A stretch of DNA of 64,000 bases from the NCBI GenBank assembly GCA_007570785.1, contig ML664161.1, positions 14,370,416-14,434,415 on the forward strand. Reading direction: 5' to 3'. Below are positions 1 through 10,708 of the stretch, piece after piece. Both the position numbers and the translations under genes were made by a program. This DNA is from Antilocapra americana. Lineage: Eukaryota; Chordata; Mammalia; Artiodactyla; Antilocapridae. The notes under the pieces are model-generated. The model was not told where the DNA came from, did not search any database, and saw only the letters and a list, made by a program, of their open reading frames with translations. The first letter of the stretch is position 1, and each line of letters begins with the position of its first letter.

Positions 1-642
1 CCTTCTCTGGGGCCGACTTTGCCCCTTGCCTTCCAGTGTCACCTCCAGCGGGGGATGGGACAATTTGCTACCAGCTAGCCCCCCCCCCCCCCCCGCCCTT
101 TTTTTTCTCTCTCTGGCTATCCCTAAGTTTAGGTTGCTATCTCAGGTTAGCTCCCTCAGATTGCCCTCAGGGCATTCAGGTCCGGTCCTTACCCTAAGCA
201 ATGCAGCCCCGGCCTCCCTGTTCAGCCCTCGCTTGCTGGTGGCGGATGCAAGCATCTGGGCTACTTCTCTGCTGGGAGCTGTGGTTAGGTGCGTAATCTG
301 TGGGTTTTATTTATTTATTTTTTCCTCCTAGTTATGTTTCCCTCTGAGATTTCAAAACTCCCCACAGAACTGCCAGTGTTTGGTAACTTCACCTCTTTTA
401 CAACTCCCTCCCTGGGAAACGTCTCTGTCCCTAACTCTTTTGTCTTTCTTTTTATCTTTTATATTTTGTCCTACCTCCTTTCAAAGACAATGGGCTGCCT
501 TTCTGGGTGCCTGGTGTCCTCTACCAGCTTTCAGAAGTTGTTTTCTGGTATTTGCTTAGCGTTCAAATGATCTTTTGATGAATTTGTGGGGGAGTAAGTG
601 GTCTCTCCATCTTATTCCTCCACCATCTTAGGACTGCCCCCC
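1..642 (-). mobile_element. Ruminant L1 5' UTR, cut by window edge
   Basis: Read on the minus strand from 642 leftwards, this matches the start of ruminant L1: a short G-rich start, a 'cctaagatgg' motif, then the long 5' UTR with the 'caaaagag' and 'ggtaaggacc' stretches. ORF1 would lie beyond the left edge. An L1 5' UTR carries an internal pol II promoter, and most L1 copies lack it through 5' truncation, so a long L1 probably continues outside the window. A run of 16 C at 79-94 lies inside it. Confidence 0.85.
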
Positions 643-1554
643 TTTATGTTTTTATAAAGGAAAATTTAATCCATTTGTTCTAAATTGATTTTCACTTAAG
701 TCATTACAATGTGGTATTGTAAAGACAGCTTAATGTCAAAAGAAACTTCTGGGTTTTTTAATACAATCATTTTTGTCAGTTTTTGCCAACCGTAAACTGA
801 ATTAGAAATCCAGAAAGCTTTACAGAGTAGAGGCAAGTTGTTTGAACAAGTTCTACACTTGAAGTTGTCAACCTTTTCATTTTTTCCCAGGACACAGCTC
901 TGAAAATGAAAATAGAGGATATTCAAAACATGGAAAGCACAAAGAGTGTTTCTGAAGCCAGTATTTTCATCATGTCATCACTTCATAAAAACAATGCATC
1001 TCCTCATTCTTCTCTACTTCCCACAGAAAGAGTCCATATGTGAAAAGGCTGATTCAGCTCAGTTGAATACATTGTTATTGCCAAAAGGAAGTTGTACCTG
1101 GTAGGAGGGACAAATAAGGGTCAGCGCATTATGAATAGGTATATTATGTGCCTAAGCATTGTATTAGGTTTTCAGAGTTCTATGCGCTATGGACAGGGAA
1201 AAGATTAACTTGGCAGCAAATTGAGGACACTTTGATGGAAGAAGTGAGGGCATTAATTTTAACACCTTAGCTGAATAGCTAGGTTCATGGTTTTACTGTT
1301 TGCTAGGTGAACCAGGATGATGAGATAGTAGGAATTATGAAATTTGGGCTTCTCTTGAATGGAAGGGCCATGGAATGCAGACATGTGCCTCTGGCAGGTG
1401 ACAAGAGGGATGAAGGACAAGCAAAGTGGGGACAAAGTGGAGATAAGAGAATGGTCAAGGCAGGTTTCTTTGACTTTGTGATTGTACTTCTTTAATTAAG
1501 AAGAATATCTCTGCACTTTTGTTCCAGTCTTTCTGTCTCCAGTAATGATATCTT
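643..1554. other. Unassigned DNA with a weak exon-like stretch
   Basis: I recognise no repeat here. At 881-890 a pyrimidine tract ends in CAG. The frame starting at 891 stays open for 50 codons to TGA at 1041, without a clear donor. Nothing else stands out. Confidence 0.4.
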
Positions 1555-1690
1555 TCTCTGCCCACCTGGAATCCTCCCCAACCCATTCCTTCAAGGCTGA
1601 GCTCACAGATTGTCTGTTCTGAGAAGATTTCTCTTACCCTCCAGGCAGAATTTCCTACTAGCTCCTTGGAGGTTTTACTAGCACTGTAGA
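1555..1690 (+). repeat. L2 LINE fragment
   Basis: This has the order of the L2 3' region: 'cctggaatcc', then 'ccttcaaggctgagctcaca', then 'ccaggcagaatt'. It is old and diverged. Confidence 0.7.
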
Positions 1691-2567
1691 TTTTAAAATA
1701 AAAAAGATCAAAAAGCATCTACATCTTGGAACTATGCCAAAAAGGATTTAAAAAATTAACATATGATTTTTTTTTTCTAACTATGGCATTATAATAACTG
1801 AATACTCATTATGCTGGAATTTCCAGCACACAGTGGTGGTGATCGAGTGGGCTACCACATCCATGGTGATGGAGAGGATGGACTGGACCCCTCAGTGAGG
1901 CCTTGGCAGTCTTCCAGGTGACGTATGAGGTAGGAAGATTCTGGGTCATTCTCAGTCACAGGGCTCCTTTGGGATGAAGGAGAGTTCATTAAGCCAGAGC
2001 ATGTAAACACCTAGTATGCCATTAAAACCATCTTTTACAACATTTTGGTTCAACTTTTATTCTGCCTTAGCAATTTTCACATTGTTTAAAGTAAGATCCA
2101 GAATAGTTGTATCTTATATGGGTTTAACTTATGCATTTTGAGGAGGTGATGGGAAGATGGCGAGGGGAGAGAGCAGACCAAAAGGACAAGAAAAAGGGAA
2201 AGCGATAGTGACAACTCTACTGGAAGAGCGTATATCTGTTAAAATGGGGAGTGGGTTTACATTGGGATACATGATTCTCACCCTATGTTAGCTGATTGAG
2301 TTTCTCAGGCTTTTGTTGTTGGTTGCCTCTCTGTGCTATAAAATAATCTAGTGTTTAATATTTACTTTTTCACATATTACAAACCTGAATCATTGCCTCA
2401 CCAAGAAGCCAGTCAAAGAATAATCATTTCTAACACTGGAGGAAAACCCAGCTCTTTCTTAGATGATTTTTTTTCAAATGAAATTTTGCATAACATTTTC
2501 ATTTCAGTTTTTGTTGTAGACCCTGGCTCTAGAAAACAACCCCAAGTTAAAGGCAGTTCCTTTAACT
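1691..2567. other. Unassigned DNA
   Basis: No gene or clear repeat was seen. The sequence is AT-rich apart from a GC-moderate patch around 1830-1970. Confidence 0.4.
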
Positions 2568-2680
2568 ACTAGAAATCTACTAGATGGTGAGCGCTTCACA
2601 GGCAGGGACCACACCTTATTACTGGCCATGTTTGTGTTCTGTACTCCTAGCACAGAGGAGTCTTAATTAACACTGGCTGG
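2568..2680 (+). repeat. L2 LINE 3' end
   Basis: This matches the last part of L2: 'ctagatggtgagcgcttcac', then 'aggcagggacc', then 'cctagcacagagg'. Confidence 0.75.
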
Positions 2681-3059
2681 TTACCAGATCATCTCTTCTA
2701 CAGCTTCAGAACAGCTCTCCCTTCACCCACCTTCCTCTTAGACTCATGATAGTTATTGACCCAAATGGCCTTCTATTTGTGCATTGTATTCTGTGCTCTC
2801 TGAGCAGGCAATTTACTCCCTTTAGGTTCATCCACAGGAAATAATTAACCCCTTCCAACCAGTGCCTTAAACGTGTGCAGCTGGATATGATGCTTGCTTT
2901 GACCACACCTTCTGCTCCTCTCCTAACTGACTTAGTAAGAATGATAAGCTGGTCTAGAGAAGCCTGGTCCTCAGCCTTTCCTTCCAGATGAACTGAGAGG
3001 GTAGGAGTCATAAGGAAGAAGGGTAAATTTGGAAGGACTGTGGAGTCTCTACCTCTTTT
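2681..3059. other. Unassigned DNA
   Basis: No gene or confident repeat. A 101-codon minus-strand open frame at 2706-3011 has no recognisable protein similarity and I regard it as chance. Confidence 0.35.
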
Positions 3060-3780
3060 AGCGCTTCCTGGATCTTCATTGAAATGAGGCTGTTGTCTGG
3101 GGCTGGAAAAGGTTAACTCGCTTTCTCTTCATTCTCCCTCCCCCTAGCTGCCAACTGATGGTTGCTGTGGGTGCAGGCTCAGCCTGGGAGAGCTTATGGG
3201 GCTCCTGCTTAATTGTTTGGATGCTAAAAACAGACCTGGAACAGTGAGAAGCAAATTGTTTCCTGGGTGCATGTTCCGTGGAGCTCTGCTTAAATCACTC
3301 GAGCCTCCCCCTATCGTTTTTGAAATGAGGTGGGGCTTAAGTAATTAAGTAAATAAATGAAATCACAGAAAATCAAGAGGAAAGAAAACTGTTTCTCCTT
3401 GCAATACAAATGATTTTCAGACAGCTCATTTACTAATTGCCAGGCAAGTCAGACCCTTTTCAGCCTTTTCCCTCCATTACCGGCTTAGCCTTTGGGCTGC
3501 GGGGGGTGGGGGGGGTGGGGCACTCTCCACGGGCTGATTCTGACTCAGGGATTTGTGGAGCCCAGCCCCCTCCACGCCTTCCATCTGCTGCTGCCGAGAG
3601 CATTGCTCTAGCCGGGCAAGCCATCCGTGGGTGCTGTCACGGGAACTCAGACAGCTGCTGACAAACATCCACCCTGGATTTGGCTAGAGCTGCAACTGCG
3701 GGAGGCTCTTTGGCTTAGCAGTATCCATCAGAGGTATTTTCAGAAACCAGTGTAATAAAAAAAAAAAATCTCCCGCTGCA
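3060..3780. promoter_or_regulatory. Candidate conserved non-coding/regulatory block
   Basis: This stretch has no recognisable repeat and is richer in GC and CpG than its surroundings, with about ten CpGs between 3480 and 3780. It contains an AT-rich homeodomain-like motif ('taattaagtaaat', near 3341) and a G-run cluster at 3501-3520. A regulatory role is inferred from composition and absence of repeats. No coding frame or TATA-plus-start arrangement is evident. Confidence 0.25.
3501..3520 (+). other. G-run cluster, potential G-quadruplex
   Basis: Six G, one T, eight G, one T and four G in a row. The central run can supply two tracts, so four tracts of three or more G are available on the plus strand with very short loops. 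Confidence 0.5.
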
Positions 3781-5763
3781 GTATTACCAGGCAGCTTCTG
3801 TATACCCATGTTTGAGAACCATACTTGGTATCATAATGCACATTGATGGTAGTAGCTCAAGTTGTCAGGTCCAGTAAAAGCCAGAAACAGAACAGCATAA
3901 AATTTATTGGCTGAATGGTTTTGAAGCAAGACATGCTTCCGGCATCAAAGGAGATAAAATTTATGCTAACAATCAAAATCATTGCAAACCTGGGTTATTA
4001 AAACCAATATTATGTTTTGTAAAAGCCATGCGAACCCAAATAACAGGCTTTAAGAAGACCAAGTGATTCTAAAGGACATTAGACAAAAAGAGCAATTTTA
4101 CTGTAAATTGGCATGATAGTACCGAACCAGAGTTGTTCATTTCCTTTCTATACTTTTTATATGGTGGTTGGGGGATAAATGGTTTTTTACATGGAGGAGA
4201 AACAGCAGGCTCAGAGTACATGGAAAATTCAGGTGGTGGTCATAAATACATATACCACACTTTATTTTAATTGGACAGCATAATCTCCTCAGGAAATGAA
4301 GCAAAAGGTTTGGATTCTTTCAGCTGGTAGATTTTGAGAAGATTTTCCATAATTCAGTCTTTTATTTTTCTTACTGTTTTTCATGTATCTGTAAAAAACC
4401 AACAGTGAACAAATAGTCTTGTACTAGCACCTGTTTTCACGCATATGTATTGTATCAGGTGGACACCCCCTAAGCATAAGAACTCTGTAGGACTAACTAA
4501 TAAGGATGACTGCAGACCCCGCCACAATGACAAAGCAAAAAGGGGCATTTTGAGTCGGTTTTAATGTATATACCATTCATTCAAATAGGCAAGAATTGTC
4601 TCACAACTTCGAAGGCATTTCTATAAAATATATTTTTCTTTGCCTTGGGAGAATTTTTAGCAGGTAAAAAATGAAGAAAGAAAGTGATCAAAAAGAAAAG
4701 ATATGTATTTACTTTCCGTCTGCCCCCAGGTATAAATACTCTCTCGAATAAGTTGTGTCTTTTCTTAGATGACAGAAATGAAGATATAAAAGTCTACCCA
4801 ATATTAGTTTACTTGAAATTACTATTTCAAGATGAAGAAAATAGAGGAAAAACTCATAGTGAAAAAAAGGTCACCCCCAACAATCAGGTTTAAAATCTGG
4901 CAGTGAAACTAGGTTCAGTGAAGAAGTCAACTAAAATGTTTACTGCTCAGAATGTCAAAGTACAGTTTTCAAAAAATTAAAACATGACTTTCATGCAAAT
5001 ATAGAATGATCACATGCCAAAGATATTATCTAGCTCATTAATTAATGAGAAAGAGTAAAATCATAAAGCTGCTTCAAAGAGCATGTGAGGAGCTGGTTGT
5101 TTGTAGGCAATGTAATAAGGAAATATTAAGTTAGACTGCTGCATTAGAATTAAACTGTGAGTCATCAACAGTACAAGAAACTGTAACATTTGAGGTTATT
5201 TTCCTCTCAGACAGAAATTATTGCTTCTGTACCAGATACAGGGCTACAAAGTAACATGTAACTTCATAGAACCTAGGCCTTTAGTTTAGATTTTAAATAT
5301 CAACATCTCGCCATGGTAGATTATTTTAGAAAATTAAGTAATCCCAGACCAAAAGGGCCTGTTAAACACCATTTAAGTGTGACTTTGAAACAATGTACAC
5401 TTATCCTCTTGTCCTTGTTTACAAGTTATGGATGACTTTTCTTAACAAGTGACATAAGGAATTCTGAATTTACCACCTAATCATCTGTTACATTTTTTTG
5501 ACAGCAGAATGCTTGGTAAAAATGACATTTTAATCAAGTATCTGTCAACCCTTTGTTACTTCCTTGGTTCTTTCAGTATTGGTAGTTGGTGCTTGCATAC
5601 TTTGCAACTTATGAATTAAACTCTCTGATCCTTACAGCTCTTAGCAGCCTGACTTGCTGAGCTGGAAGAACCTTCAGTGACAATGAGAACTTAATGCTGC
5701 AGTGACATGCAAGGGTGCTAGAATATTGTGATGTAAGCCACCCCCTGCTCCCCTCCTTCCCCC

Positions 5764-5766
<3 letters not shown>
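3781..5766. other. Unassigned AT-rich DNA
   Basis: About 2 kb with no repeat I can name and no long open frame. It is largely free of young transposons, so parts may be conserved, but the sequence alone does not show that. Confidence 0.4.

Positions 5767-5805
<39 letters not shown>
5767..5805. repeat. (AC)n microsatellite
   Basis: An uninterrupted AC run of about 39 bp, likely to be length-polymorphic. Confidence 0.97.
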
Positions 5806-5808
<3 letters not shown>

Positions 5809-5994
5809 TCACCCAGTGGGAGTGATGAGTCTAGATAATTATATGAGCACAGGGGAAGTGTGCATCCTCTAAGAAGCTAACCCTCCTTTGGGCTTCCTGA
5901 TGAGCTCAGTGATAGAGCTACAGGCTCCTTACTTTGAGACCCTAAAGGTTGACTATTCCCACTTCTCTGCGAAACCAGAGGTCCCCAGAACAGC

Positions 5995-6255
5995 TTCACC
6001 TGTGATCTTTGTAAAATGTAAATTCAGGCATGTCACCCTCATGTTAACATTAATCAGTGGCTCCACATTACCCTCAGGATACAGTCCAAATTCCTAAAAT
6101 GACTTACAAGGTCTGGCCCCTTTTCTTTCCTTCCATCCTCAAACCTCTTCTCTCTTTCTTGTACCTTTTCCCTTCTAACATATGAATTTGTTTTAGTTTT
6201 TCAAGTATGTCTTCTCATTAACCCCTGTGCACAGGCTGTGTCTTCTCTCTGGGTA
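5995..6255 (+). repeat. L2 LINE fragment
   Basis: L2-type order: 'gatctttgtaaaatg', then 'tcagtggctccacattaccc', then 'aggatacagtccaaattcct', then 'ggtctggcccc', followed by a decayed 'tgcacaggctgtgtcttctc' segment. Confidence 0.75.
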
Positions 6256-7011
6256 GTTTATAGTCCTCAGGGCCAGTCTTCAGAAGATCTTGTGAACTTC
6301 ACCCAAAGGTCATTGTTTGCCCTTTGGCATAATATTCAATACAGTTTTTCTTTGAGCTGGAAATATTTGCAAGACAACAGAAGAGAGTCAGAAGATCAGG
6401 AAATTACAGGAATGACATAAATGCCGCACGCTAAGATTTTGGCCAGCATCTCTTAAGTCGCTCATAGCCGTTTCTGAGAACAGCATGGAGGGATATAGAT
6501 TGGATGATAGTGCTGAGTAAGATTTGTAACACAGAACCTCAAGGAGGCATAAATTGCCAATAGCATGCTTGAGGGATGTCTCAGTTATTGCCATTATTTG
6601 CAGGCCATTGTTTTCATAAATGTTTTGCCTCAATAGCAGGCCGCTGGGATGAAGTTAATATTAACATGTAAAATATTAACATGAAGATTAGTTAACAAAA
6701 TGTTCCTGGCATATTGAAATAATGAGTTACATCTAACCAGAAAAATTTTATGTGGATGATCACAATGAAACAGCAGAGTGATAGGATAGGGTGGGAACAG
6801 GAAAGAGATTTGGAATGAACATTGGTGAGTCTAACTGAAAGTAAATTCTACATGAGTCCACAGGATGACATGACTTCCAAAAAATAGTAGGACTTCTTGG
6901 CTGAATTGATGAAAGCATAGTATTTATACAAATGTAGGTTTTAGTGGGTTTTTTTTTTTCTGACTTGCTCAATTCAGAGATAGGAATCTATGTTTGGATT
7001 CAGACATTATA
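6256..7011. other. Unassigned DNA
   Basis: No gene or clear repeat was seen. Confidence 0.4.
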
Positions 7012-7420
7012 TTTCAGGATGTTGGAGAACTGGAGTGTGTCCAGAGGAACGTGCATAGGATGGAAAGGTGGCTGAAAACTTTGTGGTGGGAGGGTTAGGG
7101 GAAGATATCTGCATTATTGAGCTTGAAAACAAGAATGGGACTATAATAACTGTTTTCAAGTATTTGGAGGGGTAGTACATGGATGAAGGATTTATTTTAT
7201 TTGATGTGGCTCCTGAGGCAAAGTTAAGACCAATGAAGCAAAGTAGTAGTTAGTCAAAGTGGCTTGATATAGATAGCTCCCTCCCAATGGAGAGAGCATC
7301 ATGAAACCAAGTTGTCTTGGGAAGCTATGAGCTCCTTGTCACTGAAAATATTCAGAGACCAGAAAACGAATGATTTGTTGGAAATGTGGTAGGCTTTGCA
7401 GTATTAGGGAGAGGCTGTTG
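7012..7420 (+). repeat. L3/CR1 LINE fragment
   Basis: This follows the CR1/L3 3' region in order: 'aactggagtgtgtccagagg', 'ctgttttcaagtatttggag', 'aagaccaatg', then 'gagctccttgtcactgaaaa' with 'tattcaga'. It is a very old relic, with a diverged middle. Confidence 0.75.
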
Positions 7421-7589
7421 AACAATCATGCTTTAATATTTTTCAACTTTTACATAATGACTGTCTCCTCATTGAGATCTGTATTTTACATAGCACATAC
7501 ACTTAAATATATATATGGAGCAGGTTTTACAACAGCTGCTTGTATAACTAGTGAGGTATAATTTGAAAAACCCACATTCTGAGGAAAAG

Positions 7590-7700
7590 TTGGCGTCACA
7601 CTGTCTGACTGTGTGGTCTTAGGCAAATCATATCATTTCTCCGAATTCCTATCTTGTGAACTGAAAAATATAGGACTAATATTTTTAGTTGAGATGAAAC
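7590..7700 (+). repeat. MIR SINE fragment
   Basis: This matches the MIR core: 'ctgtgtggtcttaggcaaat' followed by a decayed 'tctccgaattcctatcttgt' segment. Confidence 0.65.
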
Positions 7701-7741
7701 AACATAAAACATGAATTTGGATTAAAAATGTAAATAACATG

Positions 7742-7812
7742 TATGGCAAAGACTGTCACAATATTGTGAAATAATTATCCTCCAATTAAAATAAATTTTA
7801 AAAGCAAAGAAG
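7742..7812 (+). mobile_element. Ruminant L1 3' terminal fragment
   Basis: The end resembles ruminant L1: 'caatattgtgaaataattat' then 'cctccaattaaaataaat', with an A-rich tail. Only the last ~70 bp are present. Confidence 0.55.
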
Positions 7813-7924
7813 CACACAGAAAAGAAAAAAAATATATAAGTAGTGTTTTGAAATAAGCTAAGAGAAAATGATCAGACAGTGAAGGTCACAGAGATTCAGA
7901 TGAAGGCTGGATCCTTGGGAGCTG

Positions 7925-8140
7925 GGTAATAACAGCAGTTAATTCAGTGTTTGCTATGTGCCAGGTACTGTTCAAAGTGCTGCTATGTGCATTAGCTCAT
8001 TTTATCCTTGCCAAAACCCCATGAGGAAACCTAGCCACAGAGGAGGTAAGTGACTTCCAAGGTCCCGTGGTGATAGCCAAGTCAGGAAATGAACCCAGGC
8101 GGTCTGGCTCCAGAGTCTGTACAGCTATTTTCTTTACTGC
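7925..8140 (-). repeat. MIR SINE
   Basis: A reverse-complement MIR covering most of the family: 'gctatgtgccaggtactgtt', 'attagctcattttatcc', 'ccatgaggaaacc', then 'gaacccaggcggtctggctc'. Confidence 0.9.
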
Positions 8141-8497
8141 CTGTGAAGAAGATGTCACAGCTGAGCAGTGTTTGACCCACCATGTGGTTGCAGTTGAGGC
8201 CAAAGTCAATCCTACTGTAAGTTCTGGAGTTGAGATGGCCCTTCAGAATTGTCCCAAGTTTTGAGAAGGGGGATTGGCCTTTGTAGCTGTACATCTTCCC
8301 AAGATCACACCTGGGGACCACCAGTAGCTGATGACTGGCTGATAGGCCTGTACTGGAAGACAGTTTCTAGTGAAGAGAGCAGCTGGAGGGTATAGCAGCC
8401 CATATTCTCAGCACCTAAGGGACTAGTTGGTGCATGGGTGAAGAGGGATCTTGGCAGAGCATCACAGAATCTACTAGACCCAGCGCAGATCAGGTAT

Positions 8498-8543
8498 GAT
8501 GGTGGTGATGATAGTGATGGTGAGGATGATGATGATGATGATT
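8498..8543. repeat. (GAT)n-like simple repeat
   Basis: An imperfect GAT/GGT run ending in five GAT units. It explains the poly-Asp and poly-Ser stretches of open frames that cross it. Confidence 0.8.
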
Positions 8544-8790
8544 GCTTACCAAGGCTTTCCAGTGTGACAGACACTAAGTACTGGGTTGGCCAAGAAGTTC
8601 GTTTCGGTTTTTTCCATAGATCTAAAACCTGAACTAACTTTTTTGACAAACTCAATATTTTATTCATACTACCTCATTTAATCCTCATAGTGCTTCTGTG
8701 TAGAAGGTGCTTCTATTTATCTTTTGAAGTAAAGGAACTGAAGCACAAAAAGATTTGGTAACTGGGGCCACAGCCATTTAAGGGCAAAAT
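8541..8790 (-). repeat. MIR SINE split by a mariner MITE
   Basis: The left part (8541-8578) is the reversed MIR end ('gcttaccaaggctttccagt'). The right part (8658-8790) continues it ('ctcatttaatcctcatagtg', 'aaggaactgaagcac'). The two halves join at a TA where the MITE at 8581-8655 sits. Confidence 0.75.
8581..8655. mobile_element. Mariner-type palindromic MITE
   Basis: A 75-bp near-palindrome bounded by TA on both sides (8579-8580 and 8656-8657). The left arm 'ctgggttggccaagaagttc' pairs with the diverged right arm. It matches the bovine mariner terminal inverted repeat and lacks a transposase, comparable to MADE1 derived from Hsmar1 in primates. Confidence 0.85.
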
Positions 8791-8860
8791 GGGGATTTTT
8801 TTTTTTTTTAAAGAAAGCACCTATTTTTAAATTTACATCCAGTAAAATTTACTCTCTCTG

Positions 8861-9280
8861 TTATTGTTCAGTGGTTAAGTCATGTCCAACTCTTTATGAC
8901 CCCATGGACTGCAGCATGCCAGGCTTCCCCATCCTTCACTATCTCCTGGAGCTTGTTCAAACTTGCATTGAGTCAGTGGTGCCATCCAACCATTTTATCT
9001 TCTGTCAACCCCTTCTCCTCCTGGCCTCTTAGCTAGTATCAGGGATTTTTTTCCACTGAGTTGGCTCTTCACATCAGGTGGCCAAAGTATTAGAAGTTAG
9101 CTTTAGCATCAATCCTTCCAGTGAATATTCAGGGTTGATTTCTTCTAGGATTGATGGTTTGATCTCTTTGTTGTCCAAGGGATTCTCAATAGTCTTCTCC
9201 AGCATCACAATTCAAAAGCATCAATTCTTTGGCATTCAGCTGTCTTTATGGTACAACTCTCAAATCTGTACATGACTCCA
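8861..9280 (-). mobile_element. BovB LINE 3' fragment
   Basis: A reverse-complement BovB 3' end: 'ttgttcagtggttaagtcat', 'gaccccatggactgcagcat', 'gtggccaaagtattagaagt', ending in the decayed ORF C-terminal region near 'catgactcca'. It is 5' truncated and non-coding. Confidence 0.9.
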
Positions 9281-9800
9281 CTTTCTTTGACATATATTTA
9301 TGTGAGTTTTGACAAATGATAAATGACTTGTGGATATAGAATTTTCCCATCCCCTCTGCAAATTCTTCAGACCCTTTCTAGTCAACCCTTACTCTTGCCT
9401 TCAAGGCTAGCAACCACTGATCTGTTTTGCTCTTAAAAACTTGCCTTTTCCAAAATGTCATTTAGATGGAATAATCACACAGTATATAGGGCTTACCAGG
9501 TGGTGCTAGTGGTAAAGAACCTATCTGCCAATGCAGGAGATGTAAGAGATGTGGATTTGGTCTTTGGGTTGGGAAGATCCCCTGGAGAAGGTCATGGCTA
9601 CCCACTCCAGTATTCTTGCCTGGAGAATCCCATGGACAGAGGAGTCTGGAGGGCTATAGTCCATAGGGTCGCAGAGAGTTGGACATGACTGAAGTGACTT
9701 AGCACGCATGGTATAGTCTTTTGTATATGACTTTTTTCACTTATTGTAATTGATGCATTTGGGATTCACACATGTTATTGTATGTATCAGTTCAAAGTTG
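9281..9800 (-). repeat. Old L1 (L1M) 3' region, split by Bov-tA
   Basis: Antisense L1M-type sequence: 'gagttttgacaaatgataaa', 'caaccactgatctgttt', 'ccttttccaaaatgtcattt', resuming after the SINE with 'gtcttttgtatatgac' and 'catgttattgtatgtatcag'. Confidence 0.75.
9489..9709 (+). mobile_element. Bov-tA SINE inserted in L1
   Basis: tRNA-like head ('gggcttaccaggtggtgc', 'gtggtaaagaa') followed by the BovB-derived body ('gggaagatcccctggagaag', 'tcttgcctggagaatcccat', 'agagttggacatgactg'). The flanks share a short imperfect duplication ('agtatatag' and 'ggtatag'). Confidence 0.95.
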
Positions 9801-9869
9801 GAATTAGAAGTCACGTTCCCTGACTCCAGAACTCATGCTCTAAGCACTGTGTCTATAGGCTTCCCTAGG

Positions 9870-9998
9870 GCAAGTCCAGTGAGTGGACATGTGATAGTGC
9901 CTCTTCTGGAGTGGACAAAATTATTAATTAGTTTCTAACTCCCCTTTTAGTAACTCTGTTAGAAATTGCTATGGATTATTCTTTTGTAACAAAATGTT
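9870..9998 (+). repeat. Diverged direct repeat, copy A
   Basis: Pairs with 10581-10708: shared blocks 'tgcctcttctgg', 'tagtttctaact' and 'attcttttgtaacaaa', roughly three quarters identical by eye. The repeat family was not recognised. Confidence 0.6.
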
Positions 9999-10003
9999 GC
10001 AAT

Positions 10004-10580
10004 AAGAAAAACCAGGCAGTGGTATTTGGCGGAATTAATTAATTGCTGTAGTTTCTTATTATGATCTTCAGTTGCTTGCCCATTACTAACTTTGTTTATA
10101 AGTTTACCATGATTTTTCCAGTGTTGAGAAAGAAGATAATTTAGATTTATGGTGTGTCTCTGATCCTGCCATGTGCTATTAATAAATTTGTTGGGGAGTA
10201 TCTGTTCTTTGGTGCCACACTCGCAAAAAAAGAGGTGAGTGTTTAAGTCCACAAGCTTGAATATGCAAAGCCAAAACTTTTCTTTATATCTGAAATTTAC
10301 CCTGGAGTCTCTGTCTCTGCTTTGAATTGAAAACTTTCTGCTGTCACTTTGACAACATTCCCTTCTAGTTTAAATCTTTGTCTCTTTTGGTTTAAGAGTC
10401 AGTCTAATTGGAATTTCCTCCCTTTCCTTCTGCTTTCCCTTAATCGCTGGCAGATTGGTGTGGCATAGGAAAGGTCATCAGGTTTTCTGCCCTCCTCTGA
10501 TAGCTCTGGTCCTCTCAGTGGAGTCTCCTTCCATTTGCTCTTTGGTGTCCCAAAGAACTACGCTCTACAAACTCCTTGTG
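10004..10580. other. Spacer between direct repeats, unassigned
   Basis: No gene. An AATAAA at about 10181 followed by 'tttgttgg' and 'ctttggtgccacac' resembles an LTR R/U5 layout, but no LTR family could be assigned. Confidence 0.25.
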
Positions 10581-10708
10581 GCAAATGCAGTGAATTTAGA
10601 TGGGATATTGCCTCTTCTGGTGTGGATACAAATACTATTTAGTTTCTAACTCTCCTATTAGTGACACTAGTAGCAATTGTTATGGATAATTCATTTGTAA
10701 CAAATGCT
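10581..10708 (+). repeat. Diverged direct repeat, copy B
   Basis: Second copy of the 9870-9998 unit, offset by about 710 bp in the same orientation. Both flanks diverge abruptly. Confidence 0.6.

Noticed and set aside
5609..5812. Minus-strand frame with Cys-Val repeats
   Set aside because: Translation of the AC microsatellite.
8305..8667. 120-codon minus-strand open frame
   Set aside because: It crosses a mariner MITE, a MIR piece and a GAT simple repeat. The serine run comes from the simple repeat.
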